A stretch of 41,948 nucleotides of DNA from Pontiellaceae bacterium (GTDB lineage Bacteria > Verrucomicrobiota > Kiritimatiellia > Kiritimatiellales > Pontiellaceae): assembly GCA_016937035.1 (NCBI GenBank), contig JAFGWS010000028.1, forward strand, positions 1 through 41,948, read 5' to 3'. How positions within the stretch are numbered: position 1 is the first letter of the stretch; every line of letters starts with the position of its first letter. The notes under the pieces are model-generated. The model saw only the letters and a program-made list of their open reading frames with translations, was not told where the DNA came from and ran no database searches. Made by a program: the position numbers and the translations under genes. This document shows positions 23,878-32,755 of the stretch, piece after piece.

Positions 23878-24318
23878 ATGAAACTGAAGCAACTGTCTGT
23901 TTTCCTTGAAAACAAGCCGGGCCGCCTGCGGGAACTCTGCGCACTGCTGGCCGAAAACGGCATCAACATTATCACCCTGTCGCTGGCCGATACGGAACAG
24001 TTCGGTATTCTTCGGCTGATCATCAAGGAGTATGAACGGGCCAAGTCGCTGCTGGAACAAAAAGGATTTGTCGCTAAGCTCACGGAAGTCATCGCCGTCG
24101 AGGTCAAGGACGAGCCGGGCGGGCTGAGCCGCATCCTGCAAATCGAGCAGGAGGCGGGAGTCAGCGTCGAATACATGTATGCCTTCACGATCAAGAGCGG
24201 TGAAAACGCGGTACTGCTGTTCCGCTTCGACGACATGGACAAGGCGCTTGATGCCTTGCAGGCCAGCGGGCTGGGCGTCCTTCACAGCTTTGAACTCTAC
24301 CAACGCGCCGAAAGTTAG
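23878..24318 (+). CDS. Double ACT-domain protein
   Basis: A 146-residue cytoplasmic protein consisting of two ACT domains. The first (about 1-66) starts MKLKQLSVFLENKPGRLREL and has the loop NGINIITLSLAD; the second (about 70-140) has VIAVEVKDEPGGLSRILQI and AGVSVEYMYAF. ACT domains bind amino acids and adjust neighbouring enzymes. Stand-alone double-ACT proteins are commonly found next to PaaK genes, so this one probably senses an aromatic or related amino acid and modulates the ligases. The ATG at 23878 is chosen for its CAGGAG ribosome site; an upstream in-frame start would lie inside the repeat. The stop is directly followed by the second paaK. Confidence 0.88.
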   Translation: MKLKQLSVFLENKPGRLRELCALLAENGINIITLSLADTEQFGILRLIIKEYERAKSLLEQKGFVAKLTEVIAVEVKDEPGGLSRILQIEQEAGVSVEYMYAFTIKSGENAVLLFRFDDMDKALDALQASGLGVLHSFELYQRAES

Positions 24319-25638
24319 ATGAGCGGGTTTGTCGTAGAAAACAGGATCCTGGATCAGGAAGAATGCCTGCCCCGGAGCGAACTGGAGTCGTTGCAGACGG
24401 TCCGTTTAAAGGAGACGGTGGCACGCGTTGGAAAGGTTCCGTTCTACCGCGACGCGCTGGCGAAAGCGGGTGTCTCCGCCGATTCCATCCGCAGCCTCGA
24501 CGATCTCCGGCGGCTGCCGTTCACCACGAAGGACGATCTCCGGAACTATTATCCGCTCGGCATGCTGGCCGTGGACCGGAAGGAGGTCGCCCGCTACCAT
24601 GGCTCGTCGGGAACCACCGGAAAGCCGACGATGGTGGCCTATACGAAAAAGGATTTGGAGCTTTGGGCCAACCTCTGTGCCCGCTTCCTGACCGGCGGCG
24701 GCCTGCGGCCCGGACACAGCGTCCAGATCGCGTTTGGATATGGCCTCTTCACCGGCGGATTCGGTCTGCATTATGGCGTCGAGCGCGTTGGCGCGTCGGT
24801 GATCCCGGTTTCGGCGGGCAATACGCCCAAGCAGATCATGCTCATGATGGACATGCAGGTCGATGCCCTCGTCTGCACCCCGAGCTATGCGCTGACGCTC
24901 TCCGAATTCATCATCCAGAACGATATTCCGCGCAGCGCGCTCAACCTCAAGTATGCTCACTTCGGCGGCGAACCATGGACGGAAGACATGCGCACCCGAA
25001 TCGAAAATGAGATGGGCATCCTCTGCTTCAACAATTATGGACTGAGCGAAGTGATCGGCCCCGGCGTCAGCGGCGAATGCGCCGTGCGCGACGGCATGCA
25101 CATTTCGGAGGATGCCTTCATCGTCGAGTGCATCAATCCCGAAACGCTCGAACCGGTGGCCCCCGGCGAAGAAGGCGAATTGGTGTTTACCTCGCTCTGC
25201 AAGGAGGCCATGCCGATCATCCGCTACCGGACCCGCGACATCGCGTCGCTCAACCCCGAACCGTGCGCCTGCGGGCGAACCACAGTTCGCATGAGCCGCG
25301 TAACCGGACGAAGCGACGACATGATGATCATCAAGGGCGTGAACGTCTATCCCTCGCAAATCGAGCAGGCGCTGCTGCGGGTGGACGGAACCGCGCCGCA
25401 CTACCAGATTGAGATCGACCGCCCAGACCGCAGGGACATTGTGACGGTGAAGGTGGAGATGACCGAAAAATCGTTCAGCGCCAGCATGAAGGAGATGCAG
25501 GAGCTGCGGGAAAGGATCGACCACGCCATCCACGGCATCACCGGCCTGCGCATGAACGTCGAACTGGTCTCGCCCAACACGCTCGACCGCTTCGTCGGCA
25601 AGGCCCAGCGCGTAGTCGATCATCGCAAAAAAATCTAG
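24319..25638 (+). CDS. paaK: Phenylacetate--CoA ligase, second copy
   Basis: A 439-residue paralogue of the ligase at 22461, with the same landmarks: SSGTTGKPTMVAYT (about 94-107), NNYGLSEVIGPGVSGECA, IRYRTRDIA, CACGRTT and RSDDMMIIKGVNVYPSQIE. It begins at the base after the ACT gene stop, so translation is likely coupled. The two copies differ across the binding region and at the N-terminus, so they may prefer different aryl acetates or act as a pair. Its G+C content looks higher than that of the first copy, with many GGC/GCC codons, so the two may have different histories. No terminator is evident downstream. Confidence 0.9.
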   Translation: MSGFVVENRILDQEECLPRSELESLQTVRLKETVARVGKVPFYRDALAKAGVSADSIRSLDDLRRLPFTTKDDLRNYYPLGMLAVDRKEVARYHGSSGTTGKPTMVAYTKKDLELWANLCARFLTGGGLRPGHSVQIAFGYGLFTGGFGLHYGVERVGASVIPVSAGNTPKQIMLMMDMQVDALVCTPSYALTLSEFIIQNDIPRSALNLKYAHFGGEPWTEDMRTRIENEMGILCFNNYGLSEVIGPGVSGECAVRDGMHISEDAFIVECINPETLEPVAPGEEGELVFTSLCKEAMPIIRYRTRDIASLNPEPCACGRTTVRMSRVTGRSDDMMIIKGVNVYPSQIEQALLRVDGTAPHYQIEIDRPDRRDIVTVKVEMTEKSFSASMKEMQELRERIDHAIHGITGLRMNVELVSPNTLDRFVGKAQRVVDHRKKI

Positions 25639-25952
25639 CAGCCTGTCGCAGAAGCCGACGTCCCCGTCGCTCAAATATTGTTTGTACTTCTACCTACAGG
25701 CGGCTTTGTCACCAAGGGGAAGACCTGTGGCCTGTTCCGGCACCCAAGCCCCACCTTGATCATGAAAACCGTCCGCTCCATTCAAAAAACCGAAAAAGAT
25801 GCGCCGCGTCTTCCGAACAGATTGTTCTTCTTCACAGAAAACCGTACTCTTATCCAAGAAAATCGAAAGCGTAACCCACTAAAACTCATCCCGACGTTGA
25901 AATTCAACGACCAAAACCCTCGTTTCCTTGATCCTGATCTTACTGATCAGGT

Positions 25953-26111
25953 GAAAATTCGAACTTCTAAACTCGAAATCCGAAACAAATTCTAAATTTA
26001 AACGCGGATCAATTACCCAAATGGGTGACACGAAACCGTTTTCGTATTTGAGTTTTTGAGAATTGTTTCGGGTTTCGGAATTAGGAATTAGGAATTAGGA
26101 TTTAGGATTTT
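25953..26111. repeat. Opposed pair of heptamer arrays
   Basis: Six units of the CGAAATC/CTAAACT type run from 25953 to 25994. Five units GGAATTA, GGAATTA, GGAATTA, GGATTTA and GGATTTT run from 26077 to 26111 in the reverse sense, next to TTTCGGGTTTC, which mirrors GAAATCCGAAAC of the first array. The two sides can pair imperfectly over tens of bases. Confidence 0.8.
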
Positions 26112-26142
26112 AGCAATCGGCAAGATTACCGGTAAACCAAGA

Positions 26143-26235
26143 ATGATGATGATCGTCGTTGACCAGAAATGGAGAAAAAATGACGATGAAGTGTACACCA
26201 GCATGAACAGTCGCTATCATCTCGGGATCTATTAA
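26143..26235 (+). other. Short frame before the DUF4230 gene; possible gene remnant
   Basis: A 30-residue frame (MMMIVVDQKWRKNDDEVY...) stops at 26235, 12 bases before the next gene. The same frame is open back through LAIGKITGKPR to the heptamer array. Its composition looks protein-like, but it has no ribosome site and no family I know. It may be the tail of a gene broken by the repeat, or chance. Confidence 0.2.
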
Positions 26236-26247
26236 GGGACTAAGCAT

Positions 26248-26925
26248 ATGAATACATTCCTTTCGCTTTCCGTCGGGTTCGTTGCAGCCATCGTTCTTGT
26301 CGTTACAGTCGCCCTTCTCCGAAGGAGACATAAACGCAGAACCGCAGGTGGCCGGGTTTCCGTGCATGCAAGCATTCAGGAACTGAAAGCCATAGGACAG
26401 CTTTCGGTCTTCAAAGTCCTGACCAAGGAAATCGTCACCGAGGTTGATCATGCATGGGGAGAGATTGGAAAGAGGTACCTGTCATGGATTCTTTCCAATA
26501 AAAAGATGGCGATGATCTTCATGTTTGAGATCGACTTTCGGTATGATCTGCGCAGCCCGGCGTTTCAGATCGAAGAATCAGACGACGGCTTTCTCTTCCG
26601 CATGCCGCCATGCCTTCGTGAGACAAGCATCCGGGACATCCATTTCTATGACGAGCAGAAGAGCAAACTCATTCCTTGGCTCTTTCCGGACTTGGTGAAC
26701 TCTGTATTCGGAAGCGGATTCACAGAGGAGGATCGGAACCGCCTGAAAGATGCGGCAAGGAAGGCGGCGGAGTCCCAATCCGAGGGCCTGATCTCGACCC
26801 TGGGCTCTGAGGTCGAACAATCCGCCAAGCAGACACTGGAATCGCTCGCCCGCGCTTTTGGTGTAAAAAATGTCCGCTTTGAGTTTCCACATCCGGCACA
26901 AGAAGTCGTGACTGAAAAGCAATAG
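26248..26925 (+). CDS. DUF4230 membrane-anchored protein
   Basis: A 225-residue protein with one N-terminal membrane helix (about 5-24, LSLSVGFVAAIVLVVTVALL) followed by a basic RRRHKRR stretch, so the bulk probably lies outside the inner membrane or in the cytoplasm depending on orientation. The middle (IQELKAIGQLSVFKVLTKEIV, then MAMIFMFEIDFRYDL and FLFRMPPCLRETSIRDIHFYDEQ) matches the DUF4230 pattern of a beta-rich domain. The C-terminal part is a helical, Ala/Glu-rich tail (about 150-210), likely a coiled coil. The role of DUF4230 is unknown. AAGGG lies ahead of the ATG. It faces the ilvY-like gene with only 44 bases between their ends. Confidence 0.75.
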   Translation: MNTFLSLSVGFVAAIVLVVTVALLRRRHKRRTAGGRVSVHASIQELKAIGQLSVFKVLTKEIVTEVDHAWGEIGKRYLSWILSNKKMAMIFMFEIDFRYDLRSPAFQIEESDDGFLFRMPPCLRETSIRDIHFYDEQKSKLIPWLFPDLVNSVFGSGFTEEDRNRLKDAARKAAESQSEGLISTLGSEVEQSAKQTLESLARAFGVKNVRFEFPHPAQEVVTEKQ

Positions 26926-26969
26926 AGGAACAGGAAACTGAAACAGAGGATTCCCAGGGAAATAGCCCC

Positions 26970-27845
26970 TTATTTCGACAGCGCCTCCGCCAGCGTCCAC
27001 ATGGCCTTCACTGCGGGGCGTTTAAGGTTGCGTTTACTGCAACAGAGGCCGACGACGTAAGGTGCAAGTTTGGGTGCATTGTGGAGCGTTATCACGTCGT
27101 CACGAAACGGGCTTCGATCAAGCGCCAGTTGTGGAACAATACCGATGCCCGCGCCGAGGCGGACCATGGCAATCAACGCCTCGTTACCGGAAACCTCCGT
27201 CGAAATATTGGGTACGACATGGTTTTTACGAAACAAGGCATCTAACCGGTTTCGGGCCAGCCCGGACTGGGGAACCACAAGCGGCTCTTCGGCAAAATCC
27301 ACCGTTTCAGCGGAACTGCGATAGCGTTTGGGCGCAATAAAGAGCAGCGGCGTTTCGGCCAATGGAAGGAAGGGCATTGAAGCATGTTTTCGATCGTCCG
27401 GGAGTGCGGCAATGGCCAGATCAATTTCGCCGCTGTTTATCTGTTCAATGGCCCGCTCCGCTGCACCCGTACGCAATTCCAACTGCACATCAGGAAAGTT
27501 GGTTCGGTACGCCTCGAACAGCTCCGGAAGCAGACAATAAACCGCCGTAATGGAGGCATAGACGGAGATCGAACCCGAAATCTGCTTATCGTTCACCGAA
27601 ACGGTTTCCCGGAACTGTTTCCACTCCTGTACGGCGTCGCGGGCATACGCGAGCAGTTGATCGCCCGCATCCGTTAACGCAACGCTGCGGTTATCGCGCA
27701 GAAAAAGCGGAAGCCCCAGCTCCTCTTCCAGCCGTTGTATGGTACGTGTCAACGCCGACGGACTCAGATTACACGCACGGCTCGCCCGCCCGAAATGGAG
27801 CAGCTCCGCCGTTTTGATGAAGGTTTCGAGTGATGGGATATCCAT
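26970..27845 (-). CDS. ilvY: LysR-family regulator, IlvY-like
   Basis: A 291-residue transcription factor. The N-terminal helix-turn-helix (about 1-60, FIKTAELLHFGRASRACNLSPSALTRTIQRLE) and following LFLRDNRSVALTDAG closely resemble E. coli IlvY, as does the effector domain (SGSISVYASITAVYCLLPELFEAYR, TGAAERAIEQINSGEIDLAIA, SGNEALIAMVRLGAGIGIVPQ). IlvY senses acetolactate/acetohydroxybutyrate and activates ilvC, the keto-acid reductoisomerase gene, which it usually faces. Here no ilvC is present: the gene is followed by DUF4230 (convergent) and preceded by a membrane-protein gene on the same strand. So the target is elsewhere or has changed; a link to leucine control (leuA, 25 kb away) is possible but not shown. 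Confidence 0.82.
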   Translation of the reverse strand: MDIPSLETFIKTAELLHFGRASRACNLSPSALTRTIQRLEEELGLPLFLRDNRSVALTDAGDQLLAYARDAVQEWKQFRETVSVNDKQISGSISVYASITAVYCLLPELFEAYRTNFPDVQLELRTGAAERAIEQINSGEIDLAIAALPDDRKHASMPFLPLAETPLLFIAPKRYRSSAETVDFAEEPLVVPQSGLARNRLDALFRKNHVVPNISTEVSGNEALIAMVRLGAGIGIVPQLALDRSPFRDDVITLHNAPKLAPYVVGLCCSKRNLKRPAVKAMWTLAEALSK

Positions 27846-27870
27846 GGTTTTTCTTCCTTATCGAATCCTG

Positions 27871-27896
27871 ATTTTACCAAGCGGTTGAAAAGAGCA
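27871..27896 (-). promoter_or_regulatory. Possible promoter of the ilvY-like gene
   Basis: On the minus strand, TAAAAT (27876-27871, 5 of 6 to the -10) is preceded by CTTGCT/TTGCTC some 15-16 bases further up. The spacer is short and the -35 weak, so this is a low-grade candidate. AAGGAAGA follows close to the ATG. Confidence 0.25.
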
Positions 27897-27930
27897 AGGA
27901 AATGGATTGAGAAAAATGGTCTTACGACAC

Positions 27931-28371
27931 CTAAGGATGCACATATCGATAGAGTGCCAACGCAGCAAAGATTCCGGTAATCATTCCCATCAGCACTTCC
28001 AGCCGAGTGTGGCCCAACAGCTCCTTCAACTTCGTCTCAGATAAATGGTGTTCATGCAGCAGTTCATCGACAATCTGATTCAACAGACGGGCCTGCTCTC
28101 CGGCGGCCTTTCGCACACTTTGAGCGTCAAACATCACAACGATAGCAAAAGCAACGCCCAGTGAAAAAACAGGCGAATTAAAGCCCTCACATAATCCCAG
28201 AGAAGTTGCCAATGAACTGGCCATCGCGGAATGTGCGCTCGGCATGCCGCCGGTGCTCACCATATAGCTGAAGTCCAGCCGTTTCGTGCTGATAAAACTG
28301 CAAATCATTTTTGCTGACTGAGCCACTGTCCAGCCAAACAGGGCCGCCCATAAACTCGGATGAAATGTCAT
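27931..28371 (-). CDS. Divergent PAP2 family membrane protein (DUF212)
   Basis: A 146-residue membrane protein with about four hydrophobic segments. It carries the family hallmarks STGGMPSAHSAMASSLATSLG (about 40-60), which resembles the PSGH phosphatase signature of PAP2 enzymes, FDAQSVRKAAGEQARLLN (about 93-110), and LKELLGHTRLEVLMGMITG (about 116-134). This is the divergent PAP2/DUF212 (YuiD-like) family, possibly acting on a lipid phosphate, with no proven function. The ATG at 28371 is preferred over an upstream TTG (28419) because the protein then starts at the usual place, MTFHPSLWAALFGW. It follows the ABC exporter operon by 133 bases on the same strand. Confidence 0.85.
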   Translation of the reverse strand: MTFHPSLWAALFGWTVAQSAKMICSFISTKRLDFSYMVSTGGMPSAHSAMASSLATSLGLCEGFNSPVFSLGVAFAIVVMFDAQSVRKAAGEQARLLNQIVDELLHEHHLSETKLKELLGHTRLEVLMGMITGIFAALALYRYVHP

Positions 28372-28504
28372 GCCTGCTCTCTTCTCCTCCCACCCCAACA
28401 CCGGGAAGGTCTGTGTCAAAAATTAACTCTGCTCTTCCGTCATTCCAATGTATAAAATCACCTGTTTACATCGTTCCGCAGCAGCAAAAAACCATCCTGC
28501 TCAA

Positions 28505-30949
28505 TCAAAACGGCGATTTTATTCCCCATGAGGGGTCCGAGAACGTTCCGCTCAGCTTAAGCTCCAGCAGACCCAATACAGGATCGGTTAATAACCGAAT
28601 TATGGAAAACAGCTTCTTGTCATTCAGCAGTTGAATCTGAATATCCATATCAAATCCCTCCTCCACAGAATAATCTCCGCTGCCTTTTGCACTCAGAAGA
28701 TCCCCATCAAAATAGGCATTCTCAGAATGTATAACGCCCTCTTTCATGGTGAAATCCGCGTTGACCTGGGTGACCGAAAGCATTTCGAAGGCGGGGAAAA
28801 TAACTCTAACCACCTTGGACAATCCGTTAAAGAGCGGGAGATCCGCCAGCCGACCCTTTTTAATATCAAAACGTCCCTCGCCATTAGCGGACTCCAGAAA
28901 GGACCGTTTCAGATCGGCGTCCGCCTTTAACCAACCATATAGTTTCCCGCCGCTTTCTTCCGTCTCTGAGGCCAGACCGAGAAATTTCAGCCAGGAATCC
29001 AAATCAACAGAATCCACTTTAATATCCAGTTTATAGGGCATTTCATCGAAAGGTGGATTAGCAAGAACAGACATATTTCCGGATCCGGTTCCGCCGTGTC
29101 CGGAAAAAACCGCATCCTTGATCTCTATCACCGGCCCTTTCCCGACCACCTTGGCTTTCACTCGATCAAAGATCATTGCGGGGGTTTTCGCGCCAACCAT
29201 TTCGACCTCGGCTTCAAAGTCGGTCGTCCGCATCGTTCCCCAGTCAATGCGTCCGCGGGCCGCAATATCCGCATCTCCGCCGACTTCGATCTCATGGCCG
29301 AAAAGTTCGAGCTGATGAAAGGTTAAATCTTCCACGGCATCGGGTGCCATCGTTGAAACGCCATCAAACGACACCACCGACTTGTCATAGTCGAGCACCG
29401 CCTGCCCCTTCAGATACGTTATGCCCTGCTTGACCAACACCGACTCCACATCCAGTATGCCGTCTTTATAAATCGTTGACGAATCCAACGAAGTGAGCGG
29501 TACGCCCAGATAGGTCAGCTCCTCAGCAGAAATCTGCAGCGCCAGTTCAAAGGTATCCCAATCGTCGTAACAGAAATTCACCTCGAAGGTGCCCTTCGGC
29601 GGACGTTCTGAAAACTTGAAATCGTCAATGACATTCTGCGCGATACGGCTGACGGACAAAACGTTATGGAACAGATTCGGATCACATTCTGCTGCGCCGT
29701 CGATTTCAACCCGATGATTACGCGAATCCCAGAGCAATTGCCCCTTGATTGTCCCGCCCCGCATACTGCTCCCCGTCTCTTCGGAACGGGTTTCCTGACC
29801 AACAACCTGGGTCTGCAGCCCCTTCAGTCTGAGCATGGCCCCATCCCACCCTGCCTCGCCGGCAATCGATTCGAGCTCAAGATCTCCTACCCTTAATCCC
29901 TCCAGCGCAACTATTCCGGAGAGCTGACTAAACATTCCTTTCCCGGAAGGAGCGGGTTCCAACTTAACATTAAACAGAGGCACTCCGATGAACTGGATAC
30001 CGTTTTTCTCCAGTTCGCTCATGACAAAAGCCGGAACCAGCGAGAAAAGGGCCTTATTCTGAATCTTGTTTTCCACCTCCCCTTTCAGCCCGCCGGACGT
30101 AAAGTCATATTGTGCAACAAGCTCCATCGATTGATCTCCATCGGAAAAACAGGCCCGCTCCAAACTCAGCGTATCATTTTCGTATGCAGCAGCGATCTCG
30201 ACCTGATCAAAGGCAGCTTCCCTCACCTGAACATGGTTCGCCGATACAGCTGCACGAAGATAGGAAGAAGCGGACGCTGCATAATCGACCAGGAAATCAA
30301 TATCGAGCGTTGCAGAATCATCATACTGAACCACATCGATCCAATTTTCTATCTCAGCATACTGTTCCGGCGAAATAACAATGGGAAGCCAGTCGATGGG
30401 CTTCGAAGGCTTCTTTTGGTCAATATTCCGCACACTTCCTTTTAAATGGACATTCACACCCATCCAATTTAACGAAGCGTTTTTAACGGCGATTTCCTGT
30501 GGAGAAAAACCCAATCCCAGTTGAATGGAATCCAACTCATACAACGGACTCTCTTTTGGAATACCGACACACAATGACTCCGGGAAAAAGAGGGAGAGCC
30601 CCTTCCCCTCAATCGCGTAGCGCTTAAGGGCGCCGGCCTCGGCAAACTTATCCCGTTTTAAATAGACGGTCTCGGCAGATAAAACAGCTTCCGACCCGTC
30701 CATCCTCTCATGGTAATAGCGGACATAAGCAGCCTCCCATCCACGAAGCGTCAGTGTTACACGGTCTACATCAAGGCAAACCCCCGACGCTTCCAGTTTT
30801 TCCAGCGCAATCTTCAACAGAAATTGAGGCACCCCGACCACGTGCAGATAAATGATACTGCTGAGAAAAAGAATCACCAACATCCCGGTCAGCCAAACCA
30901 TGAAACGTCCGACTTTCCAAAAGGATATTTTTTTATGTGAACGGGACAT
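28505..30949 (-). CDS. AsmA-like periplasmic protein
   Basis: A large (814-residue) protein with one N-terminal membrane helix (about 14-36, MVWLTGMLVILFLSSIIYLHVVG) and a long beta-rich periplasmic body. The C-terminal third (GGTGSGNMSVLANP, KLYGWLKADADL, GEGRFDIKKGRLADLPLFNGLSKV, TMKEGVIHSENAYFDGD, LLELKLSGTFSDPSWG) matches the AsmA-like C-terminal region, part of the group of bridge-like lipid transfer proteins between the two membranes. ATG at 30949 is preferred; an upstream TTG (30961) overlaps the stop of the DUF4340 gene. No strong ribosome site is seen, so translation may be coupled. Ending the Gld-type operon suggests it works with the transporter in moving an envelope lipid or polymer, which is inference. 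Confidence 0.75.
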   Translation of the reverse strand: MSRSHKKISFWKVGRFMVWLTGMLVILFLSSIIYLHVVGVPQFLLKIALEKLEASGVCLDVDRVTLTLRGWEAAYVRYYHERMDGSEAVLSAETVYLKRDKFAEAGALKRYAIEGKGLSLFFPESLCVGIPKESPLYELDSIQLGLGFSPQEIAVKNASLNWMGVNVHLKGSVRNIDQKKPSKPIDWLPIVISPEQYAEIENWIDVVQYDDSATLDIDFLVDYAASASSYLRAAVSANHVQVREAAFDQVEIAAAYENDTLSLERACFSDGDQSMELVAQYDFTSGGLKGEVENKIQNKALFSLVPAFVMSELEKNGIQFIGVPLFNVKLEPAPSGKGMFSQLSGIVALEGLRVGDLELESIAGEAGWDGAMLRLKGLQTQVVGQETRSEETGSSMRGGTIKGQLLWDSRNHRVEIDGAAECDPNLFHNVLSVSRIAQNVIDDFKFSERPPKGTFEVNFCYDDWDTFELALQISAEELTYLGVPLTSLDSSTIYKDGILDVESVLVKQGITYLKGQAVLDYDKSVVSFDGVSTMAPDAVEDLTFHQLELFGHEIEVGGDADIAARGRIDWGTMRTTDFEAEVEMVGAKTPAMIFDRVKAKVVGKGPVIEIKDAVFSGHGGTGSGNMSVLANPPFDEMPYKLDIKVDSVDLDSWLKFLGLASETEESGGKLYGWLKADADLKRSFLESANGEGRFDIKKGRLADLPLFNGLSKVVRVIFPAFEMLSVTQVNADFTMKEGVIHSENAYFDGDLLSAKGSGDYSVEEGFDMDIQIQLLNDKKLFSIIRLLTDPVLGLLELKLSGTFSDPSWGIKSPF

Positions 30950-30953
30950 GAGT

Positions 30954-32747
30954 TTATTCAATCGGGTTTTCCGGCGTTCCGACGGCTTTCACCAGATCGG
31001 AAGAGAGAACCCTGACGGTGTCTTTATCAAGAAGGAAAACGATATCCCGCCCTTTGACCATGGCGCAAAAACCTTTTTCCCTTTCTTCTCCAATCAGGAG
31101 AACGCGCCCCAGTTCTTCCGGATCAGAAAGTCCGATGTAAATCTCCATCAGCGGTTCATCAAGGCCATACGGACTCAGCGTTGCCGGATTATACGTAATG
31201 TACTCCGTCGTCTCAAGTTTCGAAAGGAGTACCAACACCTGTTCCACTACCGCTCTGACAACCTGAACGCCTCCGCTGGGCGAAACAGAAACCAATGTCC
31301 CATCTTCTTCCAACTGGACTTCCTGCTCCGCCTTGTCCTTCTTTGAAATCGAAATTCTGTTGACGCTGTTTTTCGGAATATCAAATATCTTCTTACTTCT
31401 GTAGAACAACGGATTATTACTGTTAACACTCCTGTTCAGAACCATTTCATTAATCTGGTGGGCCGCAGGATCATTATTCAATCGCACCAGCAGACCGCTG
31501 CTAACCACAACAGGAAGAACCTCAATGCGGTTGGTCTCTCCTGAAGTGGAGTAAAACTCAATCACGGCACTCGGCGTATCGTCGCGATTGGTTTTCGTTT
31601 CAAAGTCTGTAATTACAATTTGCTGCCACCACAACAGCAGACTTCTGATTTTAAGCGGATCGGCTTCCCCCGGTGCCGGAGCAAGCACGTCCCACTGACC
31701 GGTTTCGGTTTTTGACAACTCCACCATGCGATTATTCGAAGAATAAGAAACACCGGAAATATCCTCAAACGGAATCGATACCACCCGAGCATCCCGCAGT
31801 TGATTGACCTTTTTATCCAGCAGCGCAAGCACATTATCCCGCATCGTAAAGATCGACGTATCGTCTTTTCGACAGGCATAAACAAAACCGGGCCGCCCTG
31901 AGACAGCATCACCGACAACGAGGGTCCGCGTGGTTCCGTCGGTTCCGGTCAGAGAGATCTGTCTACTTCCTTCATCCTGCAGTCCAAAGGCTGAAAGATC
32001 CGACACATTTTCCGCTTCGAACGTCTCTATTCGCAGCTGACAAAGCTGACTCAGATAGTACTCAAATTCACCGGGATCGGCGAGCACCTCCATCGGCTGC
32101 TGAATATTCCATACACCCCGGGCGTCCTTAACCACACGTACAAATCCGCTGGTTCGGCGCAACTCAACCCGCTGGACTTCGGCGGGAACCCAAGGAAATG
32201 GTGTGCGGCTGCGCAAATCTTCCGGACGAAACGGAACGTAATCCAACAGGCGTATCGATACAGTAAAGATTTCCTTATCATTTCCCTCTTCGCGAATATA
32301 AACCTCTTTATTATCGGCCGTTTTACTTCCGACAATCCACTTCCGCCTGCCCTGAAGCTCTTTTGCTTCAATCGTGACTAACGGAGAATCAAAACCGTAA
32401 GCCGACCTGTTTTTGCTGTGGCTCTTCATCTGATTTACCGAGAGTGTCATCCCCCGTCTCAATGAATTCAGCGCATTGATCATTCCCGTCACAATCTCCT
32501 TATCGGCCCGACCCAAACCCGACTGAGAATTCCCGGCCAGCCATTCCCCATTTTTCTTTTCACAGCTCACGGAAAAGTCTGTTCCGGAAAAATGCAACGC
32601 GTTGAGGGTGGATGAATCCAAGCCGAAAACGATGGACTGCTGGTAACGGCGTTTTAATTCACGATAGGTTTTATACTCCAGCAGACCAATGAGTACTCCG
32701 AGAGCAACGATCGTAATGAGCAAAATCTGTATGGTGCGATCTTTCAT
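30954..32747 (-). CDS. DUF4340 periplasmic protein of a Gld-type ABC system
   Basis: The 597 residues have one N-terminal membrane anchor (about 6-23, IQILLITIVALGVLIGLLEY) and a repetitive alpha/beta periplasmic body in which DUF4340 units recur: the pattern L..FGLD.P...I.V.......L.VG........VY appears at least twice (FGLDSS/YGFDSPLVTIEAKELQ ... FGLQDEGSRQISLTG ... LSPYGLDEPLMEIYIG). DUF4340 proteins usually follow the GldG gene in such operons, as here (8 bases after it), and their role is unknown. AGG lies 7 bases before the ATG. The AsmA-like gene follows with overlapping or near-overlapping start. Confidence 0.82.
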   Translation of the reverse strand: MKDRTIQILLITIVALGVLIGLLEYKTYRELKRRYQQSIVFGLDSSTLNALHFSGTDFSVSCEKKNGEWLAGNSQSGLGRADKEIVTGMINALNSLRRGMTLSVNQMKSHSKNRSAYGFDSPLVTIEAKELQGRRKWIVGSKTADNKEVYIREEGNDKEIFTVSIRLLDYVPFRPEDLRSRTPFPWVPAEVQRVELRRTSGFVRVVKDARGVWNIQQPMEVLADPGEFEYYLSQLCQLRIETFEAENVSDLSAFGLQDEGSRQISLTGTDGTTRTLVVGDAVSGRPGFVYACRKDDTSIFTMRDNVLALLDKKVNQLRDARVVSIPFEDISGVSYSSNNRMVELSKTETGQWDVLAPAPGEADPLKIRSLLLWWQQIVITDFETKTNRDDTPSAVIEFYSTSGETNRIEVLPVVVSSGLLVRLNNDPAAHQINEMVLNRSVNSNNPLFYRSKKIFDIPKNSVNRISISKKDKAEQEVQLEEDGTLVSVSPSGGVQVVRAVVEQVLVLLSKLETTEYITYNPATLSPYGLDEPLMEIYIGLSDPEELGRVLLIGEEREKGFCAMVKGRDIVFLLDKDTVRVLSSDLVKAVGTPENPIE

Positions 32748-32755
32748 TCAGCAAC

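Larger units (their letters stand above)
25639..26247. other. Intergenic region with repeats and a possible gene remnant
   Basis: About 600 bases. It contains a hairpin CCTGATC-TTACT-GATCAGG (25933-25951), opposed heptamer arrays (25953-25994 and 26077-26111) and a short frame ending at 26235. The stretch 25678-25995 is open but contains a repeat array, starts with TTG and has no ribosome site, so I do not call it. It is more A+T-rich than the flanking genes. Confidence 0.5.

Noticed and set aside
24406..25674. 422-residue open frame opposite the second paaK
   Set aside because: Antisense shadow of a clear PaaK gene; its composition (His/Val/Asp-rich) is typical of reversed coding sequence.
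25678..25995. 105-residue open frame
   Set aside because: Starts with TTG, has no ribosome site, and its 3' third is a translated heptamer array; the sequence is not protein-like.
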